64,000 bases of DNA, taken from Brevibacterium yomogidense. Lineage in GTDB: Bacteria; Actinomycetota; Actinomycetes; Actinomycetales; Brevibacteriaceae. The translations under genes were made by a program, and so were the position numbers. Numbering within the stretch: position 1 is the stretch's first letter; each line of letters begins with the position of its first letter. The notes under the pieces are model-generated. The model made no database searches, was not told the DNA's origin, and saw nothing but the letters and a program-made list of their open reading frames with translations. This document shows, in pieces, positions 18,305 through 27,322 of this stretch. The DNA is taken from assembly GCF_016107685.1 (NCBI RefSeq), contig NZ_JABASY010000003.1:62001-126000 (forward strand), read 5' to 3'.

Positions 18305-19246
18305 TCAGCCGCCCAGCACCGTCGAGAGCATGCTCCAGCCCATCGACAGCACCATCGCGCCGACGACCACGACGAAGACGATCCGCACGAACCCGCTGCC
18401 CAGTCTGATCGCCGCGCGCGCACCGATGTAGCCGCCCGTGAGGTTGCCGACCGCGAGTGCCAGCCCCAGCGGCCACACTGCGTGACCGGCGGGGACGAAG
18501 AAGAGGAGCGCGCCCAGGTTGGTCGCCCAGTTCACGATCTTCGTGGACGCGGACGCCTGCAGGAAGCTGAAGCCGATGAGGGCGACGAAGCCGATGACGA
18601 GGAAGGAGCCGGTACCCGGGCCCAGCACCCCGTCGTAGACGCCGACGACGAACCCCAGCACCCACGCTGTGCTGTGGTGGGCGGCGGAATCGGGTGGGAA
18701 GCGCAGCTTCGCCTCCTGCCCGAGGGTGGGCTTGAGCAGCGTGAAGGCGGCCACCCCCACGAGGACGACGAGGATGACGGGGCGGAAGAGGGCTTCGGGC
18801 ACCATCGAGGCGAGCATCGCACCCAGCACCGCGCCGATGAGGGCGAAGCCCGCCGCGGGGAAGGTCGCCGAACGGTCAGGTCGCACCCGCCGCAGGTAGG
18901 TGAGGGACGAGACTGTCGCCCCGGCGATCGAGCCCACCTTGTTCGTCGCGAGCGCCTGCACCGCGCTGATCCCGGGGACCAGGAGGAGCGCCGGCAGCTG
19001 GATGAGCCCGCCGCCTCCCACGACCGCGTCGATGGTCCCGGCGACCAGCCCCACCGCCAGCAGCAGGAGGACGAGGCCCACGGTCACCTCGATGTCGCCG
19101 CGAGCGGCGCCTGCGACGCCGTCCGAACCCGCGGCCGCCGCACCTGCCACCGTGAGTCCCTGCTCGCCTGTCAGGCCCGACAGACCCGACGCGCCCGGCA
19201 GACCCGTCAGGCTCGCCAGACCCGGCAGGCCGGCGAGACCGGTCAC
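18305..19246 (-). CDS. TSUP (TauE/SafE) family permease
   Basis: The 313-residue inner-membrane protein has about eight membrane segments and the family signature [23 protein letters not shown] near residue 66 with a second copy-like motif [19 protein letters not shown] in the C-terminal half. Family members export or import sulfite, sulfoacetate or related anions. The GTG start overlaps the proS stop (GTGA). The first 30 residues repeat Gly-X-Y (Gly at 3, 6, 9, 15, 18 and on to 30), an unusual addition. A later GTG at 19087 would remove it but has no ribosome-binding site. Confidence 0.92.
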   Translation of the reverse strand: MTGLAGLPGLASLTGLPGASGLSGLTGEQGLTVAGAAAAGSDGVAGAARGDIEVTVGLVLLLLAVGLVAGTIDAVVGGGGLIQLPALLLVPGISAVQALATNKVGSIAGATVSSLTYLRRVRPDRSATFPAAGFALIGAVLGAMLASMVPEALFRPVILVVLVGVAAFTLLKPTLGQEAKLRFPPDSAAHHSTAWVLGFVVGVYDGVLGPGTGSFLVIGFVALIGFSFLQASASTKIVNWATNLGALLFFVPAGHAVWPLGLALAVGNLTGGYIGARAAIRLGSGFVRIVFVVVVGAMVLSMGWSMLSTVLGG

Positions 19247-21075
19247 ACGAGGTAGTCGGCGCGGGTGTCGCCGACCAGGGCGTAGCCGGCGTCGACCTGC
19301 GTCACGACGGCGTCGACCGCCTCGGCGACGGGGACGTCCGAGGCGGACCCGTCTGCACGGTTGCGCAGTTCCACGTTGCCGTCCTTGAGGCCGCGGCCCA
19401 CCACCAGCACCGTCGGGATGCCGAACAGCTCCGCATCACCGAACTTCACACCGGGGCTCGTCTTCGGCCGGTCGTCGAGCAGGACGCGGATCCCCCGCGA
19501 CTCCAGCTCCGCGGTGAGGGACTCCGCAGTCTCCCAGACCTCGGTGTCCTTGCCGGTCGCGACGATGTGGACGTCCGCCGGCGCGAGGTGCTGCGGCCAG
19601 ATGAGCCCCCGGTCGTCGTGGTACTCCTCCGCGATGCAGGCCATGACGCGGGTGACACCCACACCGTAGGAACCCATCGTGACGACACGGGTCTTGCCGT
19701 TCTCGTCGAGCACCGTGAGGCCCAGCGCCTCCGCGTACTTCCGACCCAGCTTGAAGACCTGCCCGATCTCCACGCCGCGGGCCAGCTCGAGCGGCCCGGA
19801 GCCGTCAGGGGCCTCGTCGCCCTCACGGACCTCGGACGCCTCGATGAGCCCGTCGGCGACGAAGTCGCGGCCGTAGACGAGGTCGTACACGTGGTGGCCC
19901 GGCCGGTTCGCGCCGGTGACCCAGCGGGTGCCCTCCGCGACGCGCGGGTCCACGAGGTAGCGCAGACCGGACACGCCCTCGAGTCCGAGGAACGGCTCCT
20001 CGAGCGATTCGCCGGGCCCGATGTAGCCCTTGACGAGCTGCGGGAGCTTCGCGAGGTCAGCCTCGGTCGCGGGTTCGACGTCGATCTCGCCCTCACCCAG
20101 ACGGCCCGTGCCCTCCGCACGATCGAGGTCGACCTCGCGGTCGCCCGGCAGACCGATGACGACGATCTCGCGCTCCCCGTTCGCGTGCGTGACGGCCACG
20201 ACGACGTTCTTGAGCGTGTCCTCGGCCCTCCAGGGACGGTCCTCGCGCGGCTGGAGCTCGTTCGACGCGTCGACGAGCGTCGCGATCGTCGGCGTGTCAG
20301 GGGTCGGCTCGACGTGGGCGGCCGGGATGCCGGACCAGTCGCCCGGTTCCGGCGCGACGGTCGTGACGGCTTCGACGTTCGCGGCGTACCCGCCCGCGGT
20401 GCGGACGAAGGTGTCCTCGCCCACCGGGGACGGGTAGAGGAACTCCTCCGTCCCCGCACCGCCCATCGCACCGGGCGTCGCCTCGACGATGACGTACGGC
20501 AGGCGCAGCCGGTCGTAGATGCGGACGTACGCGTCACGCATCGCCTGGTAGGAGGCGTCGAGTCCCTCGTCGTCGAGGTCGAACGAGTACGCGTCCTTCA
20601 TGATGAATTCGCGGCCCCGCAGCAGACCCGCGCGCGGCCGGGCCTCGTCGCGGTACTTCGTCTGGATCTGGTAGAGGCTGAGCGGCAGGTCCTTGTAGGA
20701 GCCGTAGAGATCCTTGACGAGGAGGGTGAAGACCTCTTCGTGGGTGGGCGCCAGCAGGTAGTCGCCCTCCTTGCGGTCCTGGAGGTCGAAGAGGAGGTCG
20801 CCGAACGTCTCCCAGCGGCCGGACTCCTTGTACGGCTCCGCCGGCAGCAGCGCGGGGAAGTGCACCTCCTGCGAACCGGCGCGCTCGATCTCCTGCCGCA
20901 CGACCGTCTCGATGCGACGCAGCACCGCGAGGCCCAGCGGCAGCCACGTGTAGATGCCGGGGGCGGAACGGCGGATGTACCCCGCACGGTGGAGGAGCCT
21001 GTGGCTCGCGACCTCGGCGTCGGCCGGGTCCTCCTTGAGGGAACGCACAAACAGGCTGGACATGCGCAGGGGCAC
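19243..21075 (-). CDS. proS: prolyl-tRNA synthetase (bacterial type)
   Basis: This class II enzyme charges tRNA-Pro. I start at GTG 21075 ([16 protein letters not shown]), 5 bases after GGAG, giving 610 residues; an ATG 12 bases later is possible. Class II motifs are visible: [14 protein letters not shown] (motif 1 region), [20 protein letters not shown] (motif 2) and the C-terminal [24 protein letters not shown] motif 3. The editing insertion domain lies between motifs 2 and 3, from about residue 190. The TSUP gene follows with an overlap. Confidence 0.97.
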   Translation of the reverse strand: MPLRMSSLFVRSLKEDPADAEVASHRLLHRAGYIRRSAPGIYTWLPLGLAVLRRIETVVRQEIERAGSQEVHFPALLPAEPYKESGRWETFGDLLFDLQDRKEGDYLLAPTHEEVFTLLVKDLYGSYKDLPLSLYQIQTKYRDEARPRAGLLRGREFIMKDAYSFDLDDEGLDASYQAMRDAYVRIYDRLRLPYVIVEATPGAMGGAGTEEFLYPSPVGEDTFVRTAGGYAANVEAVTTVAPEPGDWSGIPAAHVEPTPDTPTIATLVDASNELQPREDRPWRAEDTLKNVVVAVTHANGEREIVVIGLPGDREVDLDRAEGTGRLGEGEIDVEPATEADLAKLPQLVKGYIGPGESLEEPFLGLEGVSGLRYLVDPRVAEGTRWVTGANRPGHHVYDLVYGRDFVADGLIEASEVREGDEAPDGSGPLELARGVEIGQVFKLGRKYAEALGLTVLDENGKTRVVTMGSYGVGVTRVMACIAEEYHDDRGLIWPQHLAPADVHIVATGKDTEVWETAESLTAELESRGIRVLLDDRPKTSPGVKFGDAELFGIPTVLVVGRGLKDGNVELRNRADGSASDVPVAEAVDAVVTQVDAGYALVGDTRADYLV

Positions 21076-21338
21076 GGGCACTCCTCGAAGAACGGGGTCG
21101 ATGGCGACAGGCGAGACGCTGGAACTCTATCACCGGAGACCTGCCGTCCATCTGCGGCGCGAGGCGGCCTCGGTCCCTCCCCCGCGCCCTCCGCCGACAG
21201 GGCTCCCGGCCACAGCGTGGACAGGCGTTGTCCGCGTCCGTGCTCTGTGCGACGATCCGAACCATCGCGCCCGTGTGCCCCGCCCGGGGCACGCGGGCGG
21301 AACCGGACACGGATCGACGACCGAAGGAGACCGGCGCA

Positions 21339-22712
21339 GTGACGGATGCACAGTCGCACAGGACAAGTTCCGACGGAGTGCGCACAGCGCCCCCGCTGCC
21401 GCTCGAAGGAGTGCGCGTCCTCGAACTGGGCAACTACATCGCCGCTCCCACGGCCGGCCGGATGCTCGCGGACTTCGGTGCGGACGTCATCAAGGTGGAG
21501 CGTCCTCAGACCGGTGACGAACTGCGCGGCTGGCGCCTCCACAGCGGGACGACCTCCCTGCTGTACCGCACGACCAACCGCAACAAGCGGTCGGTCGTGC
21601 TGGATCTGCGATCGGAGGACGGGCGTGAGGCGGCCCTCGCGCTCGTGCGCACCTCCGACGTCCTCGTGGAGAACTTCCGGCCCGGAACGCTCGAGAAGTG
21701 GGGTCTGGGGCCGGACGTCCTCGAGGAGGAGAACCCCGACCTCGTCCTGGTCCGCGTCTCCGCCTTCGGGCAGACCGGCCCCCTCTCGTCGCGTCCCGGC
21801 TTCGCCGCCGTCGCCGAGGCCCACTCCGGCTTCCGCGACCTCGTGGGCGACCCGGACCGGCCGCCCGTGCGCGTGGGCGTGAGCATCGGTGATTCGATCG
21901 CCGGCATGCAGGCGGCGTTCGGCGCGGTCATGATGCTCTTCGAGCGCGAACGCCGGAAGGTGCACGAACCGGCTGTGCGGGAAGGCGACGGAGTCCCGCC
22001 CGCTCATGGCGGCGCTGCCCCCGCGCACGGCGGGGGCGCCTCCCCGCACGACGGTGGCTTGGAGTCCAGGACCGTCGACGTCGCACTCCACGAAGCGATG
22101 TTCTCCGTCATGGAGTCGCTCGTGCCGGACTACTCCGCGACGGGACGCCTCCGCACCCGAACCGGTGGGCGGACGGAGGGCATCGCACCATCGAACGCGT
22201 ACACGTGTGCAGACGGGGAGTCGGTCGTCGTCGCGGGCAACGGAGACGGGATCTTCGCCCGCTACATGAATGTCATCGGCAGGCCGGATCTGGCCGAGCG
22301 CCCGGACCTCGCGGACAACGCGGGCCGCTGGGCGGCTCGCATCGAGCTGGACGCGGCGATCGGCGCCTGGACGGGCGCCCACGACCTGTCCCACGTCCTC
22401 GCGGCACTGGACGAGGCCGGAGTCCCCGCCGGTCCGATCCACACCGCCGCGGACCTCGTCGCCGACCCCCAGCTGCGCGCCCGCGGGATGATCCAGGAGT
22501 TCGACGTTCGCGACGGCGACGGCGAGGACGCCACGGTCCTCACCGACATCGCGTTCCCCGGCGTCTCCCCCGTCCTGGGAGGCACGAGTCTCCCGATCCG
22601 CTCGCTGGGGCCCGACCTCGGCGCACACACTCACGAGGTCCTCACGGACGCGGGCCTCGACACAGCACTCATCGATCGTCTGCTGACTGTCGGACAGGAG
22701 AAGCACACATGA
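21339..22712 (+). CDS. CaiB/BaiF family (class III) CoA-transferase
   Basis: The enzyme moves CoA between carboxylic acids through an aspartyl-CoA intermediate. I start at GTG 21339 with AAGGAGA 8 bases upstream, giving 457 residues. The N-terminal signature VRVLELGNYIAAPTAGRMLADFGADVIKVE and NKRSVVLDL are clear. The likely catalytic aspartate is D185 in GVSIGDSIAGM. A His/Gly/Ala-rich insert (about residues 210-243, HGGAAPAHGGGASPHDGG) precedes the conserved VDVALHEAMFS. Its stop overlaps the lyase gene by ATGA, so the acid it activates is probably the lyase substrate. Confidence 0.93.
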   Translation: MTDAQSHRTSSDGVRTAPPLPLEGVRVLELGNYIAAPTAGRMLADFGADVIKVERPQTGDELRGWRLHSGTTSLLYRTTNRNKRSVVLDLRSEDGREAALALVRTSDVLVENFRPGTLEKWGLGPDVLEEENPDLVLVRVSAFGQTGPLSSRPGFAAVAEAHSGFRDLVGDPDRPPVRVGVSIGDSIAGMQAAFGAVMMLFERERRKVHEPAVREGDGVPPAHGGAAPAHGGGASPHDGGLESRTVDVALHEAMFSVMESLVPDYSATGRLRTRTGGRTEGIAPSNAYTCADGESVVVAGNGDGIFARYMNVIGRPDLAERPDLADNAGRWAARIELDAAIGAWTGAHDLSHVLAALDEAGVPAGPIHTAADLVADPQLRARGMIQEFDVRDGDGEDATVLTDIAFPGVSPVLGGTSLPIRSLGPDLGAHTHEVLTDAGLDTALIDRLLTVGQEKHT

Positions 22713-23641
22713 CCGACCACCCCGCCCTCCCCGAGGCCGCGCTGCGCGACGTCACCCTGCGTGACGGGCTGCAGCTCACCGGCGGCCTCCTGCCGACCGA
22801 CGAGAAGGTCCGCGTCGTCCGCGAGCTGCTGGCCGCGGGGGTGCCGCAGCTGGAGATCGGGTCGATGGCCAGACCCGACCTGGTGCCCCCGATGGCGAAC
22901 ACGCTCGAGCTCGTCGGGGAGCTCACATCGGCGGAGCTCGACCGGTCCTGGATCTGGGTCGCGACACCCCGCAACGTCGAGCGCGCCGTCGCCGCCGGCG
23001 TCACCCGGATGCAGTACTGCCTGTCCGTGTCCGACGCGCACAACAAGGCGAACGTGGGCAGGACCACCGAGGAGTCGATGGCTGCGCTGCCCCGCGCCCT
23101 CGACATCGCGGAAGAGGCGGGGGCGGAACTCCAGCTGTGCTTCGCCACCGCCTTCACCTGCCCGTTCGACGGCCCGGTCGACCCCGCACGGACTCTCGCC
23201 CTCGCCGCGGATCCACGAGGTGAGAGGTGCTCCGAGGTCGTCATCGCCGACACGCTGGGGCAGGCCGACCCTCAGCAGGTCGGTGCCCTCGTGGCGGCGG
23301 CGGACCGCACCGCACCCGATCACGGCATCGTCTTCCACGGTCACGACACGTGGGGCATGGGGGTCGCGAACTCACTCGCAGCGGTCGCAGCCGGCGCAGT
23401 CGCCGTCGACGGCGCGCTCGCGGGGCTGGGCGGATGCCCGTTCGCACCCGGCGCGTCGGGCAACACGGCGAGTGAGGACCTCCTCTTCGCCCTCAAACCC
23501 GGATGGCTCACGCAGGAGACGTTCGCGCGGATCGTGGGACTCGGCGAACGGATCACCGGTCTGCTGGGTGAGGACGGAACGTCCCGCGCCGCACAGGGTG
23601 CCCGTTCGAAGGCAGAGGCGTTCCCCTGGGTCGTGCCCTGA
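22709..23641 (+). CDS. HMG-CoA lyase-like 3-hydroxyacyl-CoA lyase
   Basis: Family enzymes cleave 3-hydroxy-3-methylglutaryl-CoA, citramalyl-CoA or similar 3-hydroxyacyl-CoAs, usually releasing acetyl-CoA. The 310-residue protein keeps the active-site residues: R18-D19 in LRDGLQ, the metal histidines in FHGHDTWG (H210, H212), and the catalytic loop cysteine C243 in GGCPFAPGASGNTASED. It is shorter than animal enzymes but of normal bacterial length. It is translationally coupled to the CoA-transferase and followed 64 bases later by nitrilase. Which 3-hydroxyacyl-CoA it uses cannot be told. Confidence 0.92.
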   Translation: MTDHPALPEAALRDVTLRDGLQLTGGLLPTDEKVRVVRELLAAGVPQLEIGSMARPDLVPPMANTLELVGELTSAELDRSWIWVATPRNVERAVAAGVTRMQYCLSVSDAHNKANVGRTTEESMAALPRALDIAEEAGAELQLCFATAFTCPFDGPVDPARTLALAADPRGERCSEVVIADTLGQADPQQVGALVAAADRTAPDHGIVFHGHDTWGMGVANSLAAVAAGAVAVDGALAGLGGCPFAPGASGNTASEDLLFALKPGWLTQETFARIVGLGERITGLLGEDGTSRAAQGARSKAEAFPWVVP

Positions 23642-23705
23642 CGCAGCGAGTCCCCCCCAGATCCGGAATATCCACACGAGTTGCCGAACCGAGCGAGGAG
23701 TACCC

Positions 23706-24635
23706 ATGTCACCCACCACCGTCGCCGTCGTCCAGACCGGTCCCGTTCCCTTCGACTCCCCCGCCACCGCACGGAAGGTCGCCGACCTCATCGCCCGGGC
23801 CGCGGACCGCGGTGCCCGACTGGCCGTCTTCCCCGAAGCGATGATCGGGACCTACCCGAAAGGACTGACCTTCGGCGCACCGCTGGGCAGGCGCACTGAA
23901 GACGGACGCGACGAGTACGCGACGTACGCGGCAGCCGCGATCACCCTGGACGGCGAGGAGATCGCCACCGTCGCGGAAGCCGCGGCCGCCCATGACGTCT
24001 TCGTCGTCGTGGGCGTCATCGAACGGGAGCGCGGCACCCTCTACTGCACCTCGGTGCACATCAGCCCGGAGGACGGGGTCGTCGGCCACCACCGGAAGCT
24101 CATGCCCACGGGGGCGGAGCGGCTGGTGTGGGGCTTCGGCGACGGGTCAACCCTGCCCGTGAACGAAACCGGGTTCGGTCGGGTCGGCACGGTGATCTGC
24201 TGGGAGAACTACATGCCGCTCATGCGGCAGGCGATGTACGCGAAGGGCGTCGAGATCTACTGCGCGCCGACGGTCGACGACCGGGACTCCTGGCAGTCGA
24301 CGATGCAGCACATCGCACTCGAGGGCCGGTGCTTCGTGCTCGGCTCCGCTCAGGCGATCCGCAGGGACGCGTTCGACGACGACTACGACTCCACACTCGA
24401 GCCGAACGACGCGGGCTACCTCATCCGTGGCGGCAGCGTCATCGTCGGCCCGTCCGGAGAGGTCCTCGCCGGGCCCGTCTTCGACCGGGAGGAGATCCTC
24501 ACCGCGACGATCGACGTCTCCGACCGCGCCCGCTACACCTACGACTTCGATCCCACGGGCCACTACTCCCGCCCGGACGTATTCTCCCTCACCGTCGACG
24601 AACGTCCCAAGCCGTCCGTCCGCTTCGACGGCTGA
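23706..24635 (+). CDS. aliphatic-type nitrilase
   Basis: A nitrilase hydrolyses nitriles to carboxylic acids and ammonia. The 309-residue protein has the full catalytic set: E44 in FPEAMIGTYP, K131 in HHRKLMPTGAERLVWG and C165 in the nitrilase signature VICWENYMPLMR. These flanking residues match true nitrilases (with cyanide-type and arylacetonitrile or aliphatic enzymes) rather than amidases or N-carbamoylases. GAGGAG is 5 bases before the ATG. It is the last gene of the three-gene plus-strand cluster and is followed by a strong hairpin. Confidence 0.92.
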   Translation: MSPTTVAVVQTGPVPFDSPATARKVADLIARAADRGARLAVFPEAMIGTYPKGLTFGAPLGRRTEDGRDEYATYAAAAITLDGEEIATVAEAAAAHDVFVVVGVIERERGTLYCTSVHISPEDGVVGHHRKLMPTGAERLVWGFGDGSTLPVNETGFGRVGTVICWENYMPLMRQAMYAKGVEIYCAPTVDDRDSWQSTMQHIALEGRCFVLGSAQAIRRDAFDDDYDSTLEPNDAGYLIRGGSVIVGPSGEVLAGPVFDREEILTATIDVSDRARYTYDFDPTGHYSRPDVFSLTVDERPKPSVRFDG

Positions 24636-24715
24636 GGCACCCCGTCCGGGGCCTTCGACCGCAGGCGTTGGAGCGGTGGTGAAGCGCACGAGACGCGAGT
24701 CTCACTGAATGCGAG

Positions 24716-24759
24716 AGCGCCCGGCACCTCCGGGACGGATCCTGGAGGTGCCGGGCGCT
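24716..24759. terminator. bidirectional hairpin terminator between nitrilase and cytochrome b genes
   Basis: Two perfect 16-base arms (24716-24731 and 24744-24759) enclose a 12-base loop. It lies between the convergent nitrilase (ends 24635) and cytochrome b-like gene (ends 24819) and probably ends transcription from both sides. Confidence 0.85.
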
Positions 24760-24818
24760 CGTGCGTCAGCGGCGCGGTCCCGGCGGAACGGCCGAGGCCG
24801 GACCGGGGACGACGACGG

Positions 24819-25772
24819 TCAGCGGCTCACCCTGCCGAACATGTTCGCCACCGGGGTGAGGAAGATCGGCCGCGCCAGGAACCACGCCGCCACCATGACG
24901 ACGATCGAGATCGCGAACATGATGAACCCGAACCACGGTGCGTCGTCGGACGCCGCATACATGTGCTGCAGGTTGCCGAAGATGCCGTGACCGCCCACGA
25001 CGGCGCCCACGAACACGAGGAACACGTGGACGGCGATGAAGACGAGGAAGAACACCATCGTCGGGAAGTGCAGTGCGCGTGCCACCGGGGCCGGGAACGC
25101 CTTGGTGAGTCCGGAATCCTCCGGCCAGATGTTCGACATGCGCAGCCCGGTGACGAGGGAGATCGGTGCCGCGATGAAGATGACGGTGAAGTACGCGAGC
25201 AGCTGGAGGGCGTTGTAGTTCGTCCAGCCCATCTCCGCGGGCCAGTTCATCGACGCGTACTGCAGCGCAGACGACAGCGCGTGCGGGAAGATGTCCCAGC
25301 TGAGCGGCACGACGCGCTTCCACTGATCCGTGACGAAGAGGAGCACGAAGAACACGATGCCGTTGAGCAGCCACAGGATGTCGAACATGTAGTGGATCCA
25401 GAGGTTCATCGTGATCTTCTGGGGCGGCTTCTTCGTCTTGATGAAACCCTTGTTGTTCCGGGTCCAGTGCCCCTTGGGCCGCTCCGTGATCCGGACGAGG
25501 ATGCCGGTGCGGATGATGAGGAGCATGAAGAAGGCGTTGAGGAAGTGCTGCCATCCGAGCCATGCGGGCAGTCCCTCTTCGACCTCGTTCACCGGATCCT
25601 GCCCCGGGTACTTCTCGACGAAGGCCTCGACCGAGGGAATGGAGCGCAGCCAGATCGCGAGCAGGACGAGGAGCCCGAGCACGACGATCGCGCCGACTGC
25701 GATGAGGGCGGGCTTGACGAAGGGCTGGACGTCGAAGCCGCCCTTCTTCTTGTTCTTGGACGACGTGTTCAC
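24819..25772 (-). CDS. cytochrome b561/b6-type di-heme membrane subunit
   Basis: The 317-residue membrane protein has a short Lys-rich N-terminus (NTSSKNKKKGG), a first membrane segment at residues 20-45 and about five more. Histidines placed in membrane helices (GWQHFLNAFFML, LWIHYMFDILW, RALHFPTMVFF, AVHVFLVF) are likely heme ligands, the pattern of the Ni-Fe-hydrogenase/formate-dehydrogenase cytochrome b family. Its usual job is electron transfer between quinone and a partner oxidoreductase, but no partner subunit lies next to it here. An orphan molybdo-enzyme elsewhere is possible. Confidence 0.85.
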   Translation of the reverse strand: MNTSSKNKKKGGFDVQPFVKPALIAVGAIVVLGLLVLLAIWLRSIPSVEAFVEKYPGQDPVNEVEEGLPAWLGWQHFLNAFFMLLIIRTGILVRITERPKGHWTRNNKGFIKTKKPPQKITMNLWIHYMFDILWLLNGIVFFVLLFVTDQWKRVVPLSWDIFPHALSSALQYASMNWPAEMGWTNYNALQLLAYFTVIFIAAPISLVTGLRMSNIWPEDSGLTKAFPAPVARALHFPTMVFFLVFIAVHVFLVFVGAVVGGHGIFGNLQHMYAASDDAPWFGFIMFAISIVVMVAAWFLARPIFLTPVANMFGRVSR

Positions 25773-25865
25773 GCGCGCCTTCCTGGTCCAGCGGTGCGGT
25801 GACGGGCATCGCTCGGAGCGCTTCCCGACCCCGCACCGGAATCGGTGTGCAGATGATCGTCTCTG

Positions 25866-25896
25866 AGCATACCGTGAGAGTTCTAACGAGCGTTAA
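25866..25896 (-). promoter_or_regulatory. promoter of cytochrome b-like gene with TAACG-N2-CGTTA palindrome
   Basis: On the minus strand TTAACG (25891-25896), a 19-base spacer and TATGCT (25866-25871) form a possible promoter 94 bases before the ATG. The palindrome TAACGAGCGTTA (25884-25895) overlaps the -35 box. Its 5-base arms and 2-base centre look like a site for a dimeric repressor, for instance a TetR-type one; no such regulator is in the window. Confidence 0.45.
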
Positions 25897-25920
25897 GTGG
25901 GATCGCGGTAGTCTTCCCCC

Positions 25921-26313
25921 ATGCCTGAACCGGACTTCACACCAGGAGCGTCGATGCGGGTCGACGTGTGGCTGTGGGCTGTGCGCATGTTCCGCGCCCG
26001 CTCCGCTGCCACCGCCGCGTGCAAGGGCGGGCACGTCCACGTGGACGGCCACCGCGTGAAAGCCGCACTGAAGGTCACCGCGGGCCAGACGGTCCGGGTC
26101 CGCACCCCCGGTGGGGAGCGGATCCTCATCGTCACTGCGATGCTGGCGACGCGCGCAGGCGCCCCCATCGCGCAGCAGTGCTACGAGGACCGCACGCCTC
26201 CTCCCGACCCTGCGCTGCGGGCTCCGGTCCCCCGCCGGGACAAGGGGACGGGTCGCCCCACGAAGAAGGACCGACGCGAACTCGACCGCCTGCGCGGGCG
26301 CCGCTCGGACTGA
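25921..26313 (+). CDS. S4-domain RNA-binding protein (Hsp15-like)
   Basis: The 130-residue protein carries one S4 domain (residues 12-60: MRVDVWLWAVRMFRARSAAT, then GGHVHVDGHRVKAALKV) and a basic C-terminal tail rich in Arg and Lys. This is the layout of Hsp15 (HslR), which in other bacteria rescues stalled 50S subunits carrying nascent chains; such a role here is inferred. A TAGTCT box lies 12 bases before the ATG and suggests a leaderless or very short leader. It diverges from the cytochrome b-like gene. Confidence 0.88.
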   Translation: MPEPDFTPGASMRVDVWLWAVRMFRARSAATAACKGGHVHVDGHRVKAALKVTAGQTVRVRTPGGERILIVTAMLATRAGAPIAQQCYEDRTPPPDPALRAPVPRRDKGTGRPTKKDRRELDRLRGRRSD

Positions 26314-26433
26314 GCGAAGACTCCGAGCTGGGGTTCCTGAGCATCGGCACGAGGCGCGGGCACTGGACGTTCTACGGGGCTCATGATCCTGGACAGGGAA
26401 CCCGGACGACGGCGTCAGTGCATCACGGTCGAG

Positions 26434-27309
26434 TCAGTACATGACGGTGGCGAAAGTTCCGCGCTGCACGTACCCCGCCTTCTCGTACACCCGCAGAGCC
26501 GCCGCGTTGTAGGAGTTCGCGTAGAGGCTCACGGTCGGAGCGACATGCTGCTGCGCGTGGGCTGAGACCGCGGCCATGCCCGCGCTGGCAATACCCCGCC
26601 CCCGGAAGTCCGGGTGCGTCCACACGCCCTGAACCTGGACCGCGTAGGGAGAACGGATCCCCAGATCCGCCTTGAAGATGACCTGCGGGATGCTGCGAGT
26701 GGCGGGCCATCGCCGGATCGGTTGGCCGTCGGGCCCTCGGTCTGACAGGACGAGAAGCGTGCTTCCGCTGTCCAGGAGGCTCCTGACACGCGACCGGTAC
26801 TCCCTCTCGCCGTCCTCGATCGGGGAGAAGCCGACCTCCTCCGTGAACATCTCCACGGAGGCTCCGAACACCGCACCGAGGTCCGATACCTCGCCCACCC
26901 TCACGCCCGGGTGCGCGAGGACTGCGGGCTCCCGCTCGTACACGAGGAGCGGCTGCTCCGGTCGTACCCCGCGGGGTTCTCCCCACCGCAGCTGCGCCGT
27001 CAGATCGAGGACCCACGACGCGTCCCCGATGAACGACGTCGACCAGCGGCCCCGCGCATTCAGGAGGGTCGCGATCGGCTTGTTCGTGTGGGGAGTCGCA
27101 CCGACTGCCACGATGCTGCCGCCCAGCCAGTACGCGGCGAGCGGACCGTCGTCGTCGAACACCCCGTAGAGGGTCCCGGTGGGTCCGGAGATGTCGGCGC
27201 TGCCGCGGGCCCGGACCAGCGCCAGCAGGTAGCTGTTCCGTGCGGGATCCTCCAGCAGCGAACGGGTCAGCCAGTCCGTGTACCGCTGGGTCAGGGGAAG
27301 GAGCCTCAC
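26434..27309 (-). CDS. GNAT N-acetyltransferase with DUF4081 domain
   Basis: The 291-residue protein starts at GTG 27309 (MRLLPLTQRYTDWL), 13 bases after the ispG stop. The N-terminal half is a DUF4081 module; the C-terminal half is a GNAT domain with QVQGVWTHPDFRGRGIASAGMAAV (acetyl-CoA loop R-G-x-G) and NAAALRVYEKAGY. The same gene follows ispG in mycobacteria and other actinobacteria (dxr-rip1-ispG-GNAT), so it belongs to this conserved cluster, but its acceptor substrate is unknown. Confidence 0.9.
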   Translation of the reverse strand: MRLLPLTQRYTDWLTRSLLEDPARNSYLLALVRARGSADISGPTGTLYGVFDDDGPLAAYWLGGSIVAVGATPHTNKPIATLLNARGRWSTSFIGDASWVLDLTAQLRWGEPRGVRPEQPLLVYEREPAVLAHPGVRVGEVSDLGAVFGASVEMFTEEVGFSPIEDGEREYRSRVRSLLDSGSTLLVLSDRGPDGQPIRRWPATRSIPQVIFKADLGIRSPYAVQVQGVWTHPDFRGRGIASAGMAAVSAHAQQHVAPTVSLYANSYNAAALRVYEKAGYVQRGTFATVMY

Positions 27310-27322
27310 CGGATCGTGGCAG

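Noticed and set aside
20598..22706. Long minus-strand frame opposite the CoA-transferase and the start of proS
   Set aside because: It spans the end of one gene and an intergenic region with no conserved protein, and the plus-strand frame is a clear enzyme.
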